Shown here in pieces: positions 18,620-26,179 of a DNA stretch of 64,000 bases. The notes beneath the pieces were generated by a model, which was given only the letters and a program-made list of their open reading frames with translations, ran no database searches and was not told the DNA's origin. The position numbers were made by a program, and so were the translations under genes. Each line of letters starts with the position of its first letter. Positions within the stretch are counted from its first letter, which is position 1. This stretch comes from Nitrospinia bacterium (GTDB taxonomy: Bacteria > Nitrospinota > Nitrospinia > Nitrospinales > JAJDAT01): assembly GCA_029261715.1 (NCBI GenBank), contig JAJDAT010000025.1, forward strand, positions 558,001 through 622,000, in the 5' to 3' direction.

Positions 18620-19888
18620 TTATGTCGGGGAGATTAAAACGCTCTTAGCGTCGGCTAATAAAGTTTCTAGTGAGATATCTTTTTGTTCTCCATCGGACAT
18701 ATTTTTGAGAGGACATGTTCTTGAGTTAAGTTCGTTCTCACCTAGAATCAGAACAAAAGCGGCTCCAGACTTATCGGCTTTTCTCATTTGACTTTTCATA
18801 CTGGTGGATTCGTAACCTCTATCAACGGAAACTCCTTGTTTCCTTAAGTTTTGAGTGATTTTAAAGGTTTCTTTTTCGGCGGCTTCGCCTAAAGCGACGA
18901 TAAACAAGTCGGGCTTCCGAAAGATTTCAGGATTGTCGTCTGTAGAAATTAATGAGACCAGCCTGTCTAAACCAATGGCAAAACCAAAACAAGGCGTTGC
19001 AGGGCCGTCAAACTCTTCCACTAATTGATCGTAACGGCCTCCGCCGCAAACGGCGCTTTGTGCTCCTAAATCAGATGAAACTATTTCAAAAGCGGTTTTT
19101 GAATAATAATCTAAACCTCTGACGAGTTTAAAGTTGATGGTGAAATCTGTATTTGCCGATGTTAAAAGTTCTTTTACTAAACTAAACTCTTGGTCGCATT
19201 TTTCGCATAAATGTTCAGCTGTTTTAGGTAATTCTTGCGCTATTTCCGAACACGTTTCCACTTTGCAGTCGAGTAATCTTAGAGGATTCCGGTCAAGCCT
19301 TTGTTGGCAGTTATTGCATAATTCTTCAAACTTTTCTCTTCCCGATTTTTTTAATAGTTCACGGTATTGAGGCCTGCATTCAGGACAGCCCAAACTGTTA
19401 ATTTGAAGTTCTGTGTTTTTTAAACCAAGCCGTTTCAATAACTCACTAACCATACAAATAACTTCTGCGTCGACTGATGGCGATTGAGATCCCATAGCCT
19501 CGACGCCAATTTGGTAAAACTGTCGAAAGCGACCTGCCTGGGGTCTTTCGTATCGAAACATCGGACCAATGTAGTAAAGTTTGGTAAGGGATGGAGGATT
19601 GTATAATTTGTTTTCGACGTAGGCTCTTGCAACTGAAGCGGTGCCTTCAGGGCGTAAAGTGATCATCTCTCCGCCTTTATCTTCGAATGTATACATTTCT
19701 TTTTCGACAATATCCGTTGTTTCGCCAATTCCTCTAGAAAATAGTTTTGTATACTCAAAAATGGGTACGCGAATTTCTTTGAAACCATAATTGGAGAATA
19801 CCGAGTGGGTTATGGATTCCACCCACTGCCATTTTTCAATTTCACCTGGAAGGATATCTTTAACGCCGCGAACTTTTTTAATTTTCAT
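18620..19888 (-). CDS. hisS: Histidyl-tRNA synthetase
   Basis: Class II aminoacyl-tRNA synthetase of 422 aa. The N-terminus RGVKDILPGEIEKW and motif 2 (YIGPMFRYERPQAGRFRQF) are clear. The HisA-type motif LVRGLDYYSKTAFE and motif 3 (FGFAIGLDRLVSL) follow, with a C-terminal anticodon-binding domain (LFIVALGEAAEKE). The insertion with four cysteine pairs (CPECRP, CNNCQQR, CEKCDQ) is the bacterial HisRS zinc-like region. Downstream of fbp on the same strand. Confidence 0.95.
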   Translation of the reverse strand: MKIKKVRGVKDILPGEIEKWQWVESITHSVFSNYGFKEIRVPIFEYTKLFSRGIGETTDIVEKEMYTFEDKGGEMITLRPEGTASVARAYVENKLYNPPSLTKLYYIGPMFRYERPQAGRFRQFYQIGVEAMGSQSPSVDAEVICMVSELLKRLGLKNTELQINSLGCPECRPQYRELLKKSGREKFEELCNNCQQRLDRNPLRLLDCKVETCSEIAQELPKTAEHLCEKCDQEFSLVKELLTSANTDFTINFKLVRGLDYYSKTAFEIVSSDLGAQSAVCGGGRYDQLVEEFDGPATPCFGFAIGLDRLVSLISTDDNPEIFRKPDLFIVALGEAAEKETFKITQNLRKQGVSVDRGYESTSMKSQMRKADKSGAAFVLILGENELNSRTCPLKNMSDGEQKDISLETLLADAKSVLISPT

Positions 19889-19950
19889 GAAAGTTTTAAA
19901 GAGAAGTAAGAATAGAAAACTATTCTAAAAAAATGAATGGAAAGTTCTTA

Positions 19951-20946
19951 TTATCGCAATTTGCTTTCGGCTAATTCAACGTCTTCTTTACTGCCGATAA
20001 AAAGAGGAATTCTTTGATGAAGCTCAGTTGGTGATTGAGTATAGATGTTGGATTTTCCATCGCTTGCTTTGCCGCCTGCTTGTTCAACAATAAAAGCTAA
20101 AGGAGCCGCTTCAAAAGCAAACCTTAATTTCCCATTTGGATTTTTACAATCACCGGGATACATAAAAATGCCTCCCTTGAGCAAAGTGCGATGAAAATCA
20201 GATACCAGTGTTCCGATATACCGCAATCTATAAGGTCTTCCAGTTTCTTCATCCGTTTCTTTAAAGTATTGAACTAAGGATTTTTGTTTATCATTCCATA
20301 AAGAAACGCTACCTTCATTAATACTATAATAAGGGCCTCTAGAGGGAATTTTTAAGTCAGGATGAGAAAGATAAAATTCACCGATAGCGGGATCAAGTGT
20401 AAAACCATGAACTCCATTACCTGTAGTATAAACAAACATAGTGCTGGAGCCGTACAATATGTAGCCCGCTCCAACTTGCCGATCTGCTTTTTGCAATAAA
20501 TCTTCGTCAGTTACGGTATCCCCAGAACTTATTTTTTTATAAACGGCAAAAATCGTTCCGATGCCCACGTTCACATCAATATTGGAAGAACCATCTAGCG
20601 GGTCCATCATAAATACATATTTACCGCTGGTTTGTTGTTCCTTAGGGACCAAAACGGCTGTTTCGTTTTCTTCTGAGCCTATAGCGCAAACTTTGCCAGA
20701 TTGTGAAAGTATTTTTATAAAAGTTTCGTTCGCGTAGTGGTCTAGTTTCTGTACCTCTTCTCCTTGAACGTTGACTTCACCAGTTAGGCCAATAATGTCC
20801 TCACCGATACCGGCACGGTTAACTTCTCGTGAAACCAGTTTCGCCGCGACTAAAACTTCATTCATTAAACTGGAGAATTCGCCGGTAGCTCCCGGAGTGA
20901 TATTTTCTTGTGCGCGAAGATATTGAACTAAAGTAATTCCAGACAT
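19951..20946 (-). CDS. fbp: Fructose-1,6-bisphosphatase class I
   Basis: 331 aa (E. coli Fbp is 332). The metal and substrate site MDPLDGSSNIDVNVGIGTIF is diagnostic of class I, as are the N-terminal TLVQYLRAQE and the C-terminal GGIFMYPGDCKNPNGKLR. The enzyme hydrolyses fructose-1,6-bisphosphate in gluconeogenesis or a carbon-fixation cycle, fitting with acs nearby. No second-copy or RuBisCO gene is in view. Confidence 0.95.
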   Translation of the reverse strand: MSGITLVQYLRAQENITPGATGEFSSLMNEVLVAAKLVSREVNRAGIGEDIIGLTGEVNVQGEEVQKLDHYANETFIKILSQSGKVCAIGSEENETAVLVPKEQQTSGKYVFMMDPLDGSSNIDVNVGIGTIFAVYKKISSGDTVTDEDLLQKADRQVGAGYILYGSSTMFVYTTGNGVHGFTLDPAIGEFYLSHPDLKIPSRGPYYSINEGSVSLWNDKQKSLVQYFKETDEETGRPYRLRYIGTLVSDFHRTLLKGGIFMYPGDCKNPNGKLRFAFEAAPLAFIVEQAGGKASDGKSNIYTQSPTELHQRIPLFIGSKEDVELAESKLR

Positions 20947-21048
20947 AGTGCGAGACCCTAAAAACCTTTCAACAAAATAGTGCGGATAAAAACTTCAGAT
21001 TCTAACGTATTTCTCAATTTTTCTCAAATTGAAAGGAAGGTTGTTAGA

Positions 21049-21080
21049 CTGTAAAAAACAATGTTTTTACAGTTCTTTTG
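21049..21080 (+). other. Terminator-like hairpin in the fbp/21.4 kb divergent region
   Basis: CTGTAAAAA (21049-21057), six-base loop, TTTTTACAG (21064-21072), then TTCTTTTG. It looks like an intrinsic terminator but is not directly behind any plus-strand gene. It could insulate the downstream gene or be part of the fbp leader on the other strand. The rest of 20947-21447 is AT-rich with no ORF. Confidence 0.4.
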
Positions 21081-21187
21081 TTATCAAAAAGTTTATTTTT
21101 TAGTTTTGTTACAAATAATTTTGCAAGTGTAAATCTATGAAGGTAAACGAATTGTTTTTGGAGGGGGAAAAATGTTGGTAAAATTTT

Positions 21188-21215
21188 TTGACTTTAGAAT
21201 TTATTTTTTTACAAT
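21188..21215 (+). promoter_or_regulatory. Candidate promoter of the toroid-collagen-kelch gene
   Basis: TTGACT (21188-21193), a 16-nt spacer and TACAAT (21210-21215). It would give a transcript leader of about 225 nt before ATG 21448. Confidence 0.45.
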
Positions 21216-21447
21216 AAGCTATTCTTAATTTCCGTAAGTTGAAATTATAGTCCTTTATATTATTTAATTTTTTGCGTTCTAAAAGTCTCAGTATTTAAAG
21301 TATTTTAGTTCAATATTAAAATAGTTTTAAAAAGACATTAAATTTAGTCAATATGCTAAAATTTCGTAGTTCTGAAATTGCGCGTTGTCCTGTAAGAGGA
21401 AGTAGATAATCCGTTCTTAAACCAAAGTCGGTATCAAGAGAAAAATT

Positions 21448-24012
21448 ATGAAAAATATTAAATCCTTTGTTGTTGGTTCTCTTTTTTTATGTCTAACGGT
21501 AATTCCTTCCATTTCTTGGTCGGGGCCTTATCAAGTAGATATGAATGCAGGATGGAATTGGTTGATAAGCCAGCAAAATGACGATGGCAGTTGGGGAGAC
21601 CAAACTGGACTTAAATTTATTTATACGTCTGAAGTTGTTAAAACTTTGCACGGCTCTTTGTCCGGAAATCAAGCGTATCTAAAGGGAATAGCGTGGTTGG
21701 AAAACCATTTTACTGATTCTTTGGATTTACGGGCCAGAAGAGTTAGCGCCATCATTGCTCATGGCGACGATGTCGCTTCAGAGATTTCGACGATAGCGGC
21801 CGCCCAAAGTGATAGTGGCGGCTGGGGATTGAGCGAGGTTTATGAAGGTTCTCCCTTAGATACTTCCTTAATTTTATTGTCGGCTGGTAAATTGATCGAC
21901 TCAACCAAGGTAAGCGCGGCTATTAGTTTTCTTGATTCAAAAAAATTGACAGGAGGTGGTTGGGCTTCTTTATCTAGTGGTACTGATTTAGATCCGATTG
22001 CAACCTCTTGGGCAATAAGAGCATTGGACGGTTTAGAATCGCAACATCCAACCGCTACGCCATTAATCAGCTCAGCCGTTACGGCTTTAGACAACGCTGT
22101 CGACACAGGAACTTCGGATACGATCAAAGCGAACGCAGCGTTGGCTTTGCTAACGCGCGATGTGGCATCCATAAAAGGATTGCAATTATTAGGAGAACTT
22201 GTCGCTTCCCAGGGGCCAGACGGTAGCTGGGGACAAAATGTATTGATCGCCTCTCTAGCTTCTAAAACCATGTCTGTCGTTGAAATGTCCGGGCAAGCGG
22301 ACCCCGAAGCTATCGTTAATTTTGTCGATCCTAAACTTCCGGTTTTTTTAAACAATCAATTGGGTAAAAACCAATTTGATGTCATTCGAGCCAAAGAATT
22401 ATTACTGTTCGATGTACTGAACCTAACAGGCGTCGGTGTAACCAGTTTAGTTGGGTTAGAAGGCGCCGTTAATTTGGCTTCTTTAACTTTGGATATGAAT
22501 GCTGGCGATTATCAAGGATTGGACCCAAATAATTTATACGTGGATCTTATGGGCGATCTACAAACGCTATCGGGCAATCTCGATAATTTGAATATCAATT
22601 TATACGAACCTGGTCCGGCAGGGCCTCAAGGACCGGCGGGACCATTGGGACCAACTGGGCCCGTTGGTCCCGATGGACCCGCAGGAATACAAGGGATTCA
22701 AGGAGTTCAGGGGGCATTGGGGCCTCAAGGCAACCAAGGAATTCAAGGCATTCAAGGACCATCGGGAGAAGGAGATGATAATTCAGATGGCGTTGAGATT
22801 ACTATCGCGATGGAAACGACCTATGATCTTTTGGGCGATGGTGTTCTCGTTCCCGCGCTGGATCTTAATGGAACGGGTATCTACTCGGGAGCAGATAACC
22901 CAACGGTTACCCTTTCTGGAGTTCCTCTAAACGTTCTTGCGTTAAGCGACTTAGGAAATCCTCTCAAACAAGTGATTGTGGATTTACCGGCAGACTTACC
23001 GCTTGGAACTTATAAAGTAGTCTTAACCAATACAAATGGGTCTTCAAGGTTTCCCGTTACTTTAGGAGCGGCTTTAGCTTCAAATACCACCCCTGATCCC
23101 GACCCAAGTCCAGATCCTGATCCTAACCCAAGTCCAGACCCTGATCCTCCTCCAGCAAGCTCAGGACATAGCGGAGAGAATTGGGAGCTAGTAGTGGCAA
23201 CCGCTTCTTGGCCTGGTCGTATGTTTCAAGCGTCGACAGTTTTCGACAACAAAATGTGGATGTCGTCTGGGAATACTCCGTCAGGTAATTTAGACGATAT
23301 TTGGTATTCGGCTGACGGATTAAATTGGACAGAAGCTACTGGCGGTACACGTCCTTCAGCAAGGAGTGGACACGCCATGGCATCGTACAATGGCAAAATA
23401 TATATATTGGGTGGAAGTAACAAAAATGATGTGTGGTCTTCTGCTGATGGTATTAATTGGATTCAAGAGACTGCAAATGCAGGTTGGTCGGCTCGTAGTA
23501 GTCACCAAGCCGTTGTTCATGATGGGAAAATATGGATTTTGGGAGGTAGTAACAAAAACGATGTATGGTACTCGACAGACGGAGCAAATTGGACTGAAGC
23601 CACCAGTTCGGCTGCGTGGTCGGGAAGATCTAATCACGCTGCTTTGGTCCATGATGGGAAAATGTGGGTAATAAATGGGGTTAGTAAAACGGATGTTTGG
23701 TATTCGACTGATGGAATTAATTGGACTGAAGCTACTTCCGATGCTGGTTTAGGCAATGGAGGTCTTTACTCAGCAGGGGCAGTAACTTTTGATAATAAAA
23801 TGTGGGTTATGGCGGGTTATGCACTCAACGTGGGGCATCGCGATGAAGTTTATAGTAGTTCCGATGGAGTCACTTGGGATCTAGTTACCGATGCGCCAGG
23901 TTGGACGCCCAGGTATAGTCCCATGGCTTTTTCCTTATTGGACCGGTTATGGTTCATGGGCGGTTATGTAGGGCCAAGAAGCCAAGAAGTTTGGGGTTCC
24001 ATCGAGCCTTAA
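21448..24012 (+). CDS. Secreted toroid / collagen-like / kelch mosaic protein
   Basis: 854 aa with signal peptide (cut near SWSG, about residue 26). Residues about 30-300 form a prenyltransferase/squalene-cyclase-like alpha-alpha toroid, with QW-type repeats: [27 protein letters not shown] and GPDGSWGQN. Residues 388-441 are Gly-X-Y collagen-like triplets ([20 protein letters not shown] and so on). Then come an IPT/TIG-like stretch and a Pro-Asp linker (about 547-571). About 578-851 are five or six kelch-type propeller blades ([33 protein letters not shown]). It is probably an extracellular surface or adhesive protein. No catalytic DxDD or other cyclase motif is seen, so it is unlikely to be an enzyme. 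Confidence 0.75.
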   Translation: MKNIKSFVVGSLFLCLTVIPSISWSGPYQVDMNAGWNWLISQQNDDGSWGDQTGLKFIYTSEVVKTLHGSLSGNQAYLKGIAWLENHFTDSLDLRARRVSAIIAHGDDVASEISTIAAAQSDSGGWGLSEVYEGSPLDTSLILLSAGKLIDSTKVSAAISFLDSKKLTGGGWASLSSGTDLDPIATSWAIRALDGLESQHPTATPLISSAVTALDNAVDTGTSDTIKANAALALLTRDVASIKGLQLLGELVASQGPDGSWGQNVLIASLASKTMSVVEMSGQADPEAIVNFVDPKLPVFLNNQLGKNQFDVIRAKELLLFDVLNLTGVGVTSLVGLEGAVNLASLTLDMNAGDYQGLDPNNLYVDLMGDLQTLSGNLDNLNINLYEPGPAGPQGPAGPLGPTGPVGPDGPAGIQGIQGVQGALGPQGNQGIQGIQGPSGEGDDNSDGVEITIAMETTYDLLGDGVLVPALDLNGTGIYSGADNPTVTLSGVPLNVLALSDLGNPLKQVIVDLPADLPLGTYKVVLTNTNGSSRFPVTLGAALASNTTPDPDPSPDPDPNPSPDPDPPPASSGHSGENWELVVATASWPGRMFQASTVFDNKMWMSSGNTPSGNLDDIWYSADGLNWTEATGGTRPSARSGHAMASYNGKIYILGGSNKNDVWSSADGINWIQETANAGWSARSSHQAVVHDGKIWILGGSNKNDVWYSTDGANWTEATSSAAWSGRSNHAALVHDGKMWVINGVSKTDVWYSTDGINWTEATSDAGLGNGGLYSAGAVTFDNKMWVMAGYALNVGHRDEVYSSSDGVTWDLVTDAPGWTPRYSPMAFSLLDRLWFMGGYVGPRSQEVWGSIEP

Positions 24013-24049
24013 ACGGGTAGGCTGTGGAACAGTCTAGAAGAGAAGAATT

Positions 24050-24510
24050 TGAGTGTTGTTTTTTTATTTTAGAGGAGTGTTTTTTACCTAGGTTTTTCCT
24101 CGCACTTAGCGCTCGTCCAGAATGACGGGGAGATGGTCGTTATTGGGAGAGCGATATTTTTTTGAAGAGAAACGGTTTGTCGCCGTCATCCTAGAGCGAA
24201 AAGAATGCAAAGCATTCTTGAAGAGAAGGATCTGGATTAATAATTTTCCTTTTTAGAGTAGTGTTTTTTACCTAGGTTCTTCCTCGCACTTAGCGCTCGT
24301 CCAGAATGACGGGGAGAGGGTCGTTATTGGGGAAGCGATATTGTTTTGAAGAGAAACGGTTTTGTTTTGGCCGTCATCCTTGAGCGAAAAGAATGCAAAG
24401 CATTCTTGAAGAGAAGGATCTAGGTTGATAATGTTCCTTTTTAGAGGAGTGGTTTTATCTAGGTTCTTCCTCGCACTTTGTGCTCGTCCAGAATGACGGG
24501 GCGCGAGGTA
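24050..24510. repeat. REP-like palindromic repeat array, about 185-bp tandem period
   Basis: Two and a half copies of a unit made of arm A (ACCTAGGTTCTTCC ... CCAGAATGACGG) and inverted arm B (CCGTCATCCTAGAG ... GAAGGATCTAGG). A arms: 24086-24140, 24270-24315, 24457-24501. B arms: 24183-24235, 24371-24425. Period is about 184-187 bp. Arm B encloses a smaller palindrome (GAATGC aaa GCATTC). No open frame of interest. The same arms recur through the window. Confidence 0.85.
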
Positions 24511-24600
24511 ATATTGGTGAAGAGAAGTTGATAATGGTTTGTACGTTCAACTGTTTAAAACGAAGTAGCGCAAAGCGGTTTAACAAAAACGGTAGGCCAA

Positions 24601-24679
24601 CCGTCATCCTAGAGTCGTTCCGTAGGAACGATGAAGGATCTAGGTAATTTTTCCTTTTAGAAAAGTGAAGGATCTAGGT
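24601..24679. repeat. REP-like arm B plus a partial copy before the coiled-coil gene
   Basis: CCGTCATCCTAGAG through GAAGGATCTAGGT (24601-24645), then GTGAAGGATCTAGGTC again at 24665-24680. The second copy supplies a GTG that artificially lengthens the frame of the next gene. Confidence 0.8.
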
Positions 24680-24709
24680 CAAAAATTTCACACTTTTAAA
24701 AAAGTAATT

Positions 24710-25570
24710 ATGAACAATAAAATCACAATCGTTGTTATTGGTTGCCTAATCCTTCTGCTTGCGCCATTCAATTTTTTATCCGCTCAAGAAAACTCAGGAG
24801 TGTCGGTAGACAAACCCGTTCCCCTGCAATCGGACGAAATTCGAAAAATTCAAAAACTCGGAAAAGCTGTTCTGCGAGCGCGTAATCAAGGTCGCGATAA
24901 AAATAAATTTGAAAGAGATAGAGCGGCTCTCAAAACATTAAGAAAAGAATTGCGCAAACTCAAACGCGACTTACAATTTCCAGATGGAGAAAATTTTACT
25001 GTTCAGGCCGTTCCCGCAGGAACTCCCCAATTATCGGATGAAGAAAAAGCCGCGAAAAAAGCCGCCAGAAAAAAGGAGCGCAAAGAAAAGCGAAGGGCCA
25101 GACTCAACGAATCGGTTGGAAAGCTACGGAGCATGGAACTCGACCACAGAGCGCGTAAGGTCGAATCTAAGATCCGCAAAGTTAAACGAAAGCTCGACCG
25201 AGTCAAGCAAAAGCCAGGAGGCGGCAACCCAACACGAATTGCTAAGCTGGATAAGCGATTGGCCAAGTTAGAAAAAAAGCAAAAGCGTTTGCAGAAAAAA
25301 AAAGAGAAACGTCTCAATCGCAAGCAAAAGAAGAAAAATCCCAAACCCATCAACCCTGATACGCAAGAAGATTTAGAAGAAGCGTCGCGCATATCGCAAT
25401 TGGCTAATGAACTAGCGGCCTTACAAGGCAAACCCGAAAGCGAACAAACGGATAAAGTCAATGAGTTGTTGCGTCGGAGTGGCGATACTGAAGGACCGAC
25501 AACGCCAAAACCAATTACTAGAGAACCCGGTTTCAGAACGAAGGCTCATCACCGCTATCCCATTCAGTAA
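24710..25570 (+). CDS. Secreted, very basic coiled-coil protein of unknown function
   Basis: 286 aa from ATG 24710, which begins a good signal peptide (MNNKITIVVIGCLILLLAPF, then NFLSAQ). The in-frame GTG at 24665 lies inside the repeat and is rejected. The mature part is dominated by Lys, Arg, Glu and Leu, with heptad-like spacing (KLDKRLAKLEKKQKRLQKK) from about 60 to 245, predicting long helices or a coiled coil. A short Pro-rich tail ends in HHRYPIQ. It resembles no family I know. It sits between two REP-like copies and may bind acidic polymers on the envelope; that role is a guess from charge alone. Confidence 0.6.
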   Translation: MNNKITIVVIGCLILLLAPFNFLSAQENSGVSVDKPVPLQSDEIRKIQKLGKAVLRARNQGRDKNKFERDRAALKTLRKELRKLKRDLQFPDGENFTVQAVPAGTPQLSDEEKAAKKAARKKERKEKRRARLNESVGKLRSMELDHRARKVESKIRKVKRKLDRVKQKPGGGNPTRIAKLDKRLAKLEKKQKRLQKKKEKRLNRKQKKKNPKPINPDTQEDLEEASRISQLANELAALQGKPESEQTDKVNELLRRSGDTEGPTTPKPITREPGFRTKAHHRYPIQ

Positions 25571-25589
25571 AGGAAAAGGCAAGGCTTAA

Positions 25590-25627
25590 AAACAGCCACA
25601 GAAAGCACAGAAAAACACAGAAGAATG
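25590..25627. repeat. CACAGAAA-type dispersed repeat
   Basis: CCACAGAAAGCACAGAAAAACACAGAAG-like stretch (25596-25624). The inverse recurs at 26127-26160 (TTCTGTGAAATTCTGTGG, then CTCTGTGGCC), and a degenerate copy is inside the giant gene at 26628-26650. Confidence 0.5.
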
Positions 25628-25644
25628 AGCGAAGGTGTTGTTCG

Positions 25645-25689
25645 CCGTCATCCTAGAGGAGCCCTGAAAGGGTGACGAAGGATCTAGGT
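25645..25689. repeat. REP-like arm B, left side of the GIY-YIG gene
   Basis: CCGTCATCCTAGAGG ... GACGAAGGATCTAGGT. With the A-type copy at 26012-26056 it forms an inverted pair around the nuclease gene. Confidence 0.8.
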
Positions 25690-25698
25690 CAAAAAATA

Positions 25699-25989
25699 AT
25701 GAAGACTTTTTACGTTTACATAATGGCAAACGAGTATCGGACGCTTTACACAGGAGTGAAAAACGATTTGAATCGTCGAGTGTATGAGCATAAACAAAAA
25801 TTGATTGATGGGTTTACTTCTCAATACAACCTTACAAATCTTGTTTATTTAGAAGAACACCAAAGCATTCGTTGGGCAATTCAAAGAGAAAAACAAATTA
25901 AGGGTTGGCTGAGGGCAAAGAAAATTGAATTGATTGAGACTATGAATAGCGATTGGAAAGATTTAAGCGAAGGTTGGTATAGAGGTTAG
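25699..25989 (+). CDS. GIY-YIG nuclease-superfamily protein (COG2827 type)
   Basis: 96 aa from ATG 25699. The frame extends upstream to 25672 only through REP-like sequence, so that start is rejected. FYVYIMANEYRTLYTGV carries the GIY and YIG half-motifs (here VYI and YTG). NDLNRRVYEHK supplies the conserved Arg and the Tyr/His, and QREKQIKGWLRAKKIELIE is the C-terminal helix with the conserved Glu. This small single-domain class is common in bacteria and has no settled role. Inverted REP-like copies on both sides (25645-25689, 26012-26056) make it look like cargo of, or partner to, the repeat. Confidence 0.85.
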   Translation: MKTFYVYIMANEYRTLYTGVKNDLNRRVYEHKQKLIDGFTSQYNLTNLVYLEEHQSIRWAIQREKQIKGWLRAKKIELIETMNSDWKDLSEGWYRG

Positions 25990-26011
25990 ACCCTTTTAGA
26001 GGAGTGATTTT

Positions 26012-26107
26012 ACCTAGGTTCTTCCTCGCACTTTGTGCTCGTCCAGAATGACGGGGAGAAGGACGTTATTGGGAAAGCAATATTGTTTTGAAGAGAAGGA
26101 TCTGGGT
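26012..26107. repeat. REP-like arm A and partial arm B, right side of the GIY-YIG gene
   Basis: ACCTAGGTTCTTCC ... CCAGAATGACGG (26012-26056), then GAAGAGAAGGATCTGGG (26089-26106). Same layout as the array at 24.1-24.5 kb. Confidence 0.8.
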
Positions 26108-26179
26108 ATTAATTCAGTATTTTTCTGTGAAATTCTGTGGCTAAAAGCGCCTCTGTGGCCAATAAAAGGAGAACGAAAC

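Noticed and set aside
21840-22355. 171-codon minus-strand frame in the toroid gene
   Set aside because: Shadow of a real gene with signal peptide and repeats on the plus strand.
24050-24680. Possible CRISPR array from regular repeats
   Set aside because: Repeats are long, palindromic, of two alternating orientations and spaced about 185 bp with similar spacers. No cas genes are seen. This is a REP-like tandem array.
24665-24709. Upstream start (GTG 24665) for the coiled-coil gene
   Set aside because: Codes MKDLGQK from the repeat arm; the internal ATG begins a proper signal peptide. The same argument applies to 25672 (GIY-YIG) and 26033 (giant gene).
25003-25461. 152-codon minus-strand frame opposite the coiled-coil gene
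   Set aside because: Its F, C, S and L runs are the complement of Lys/Glu-rich codons; shadow.
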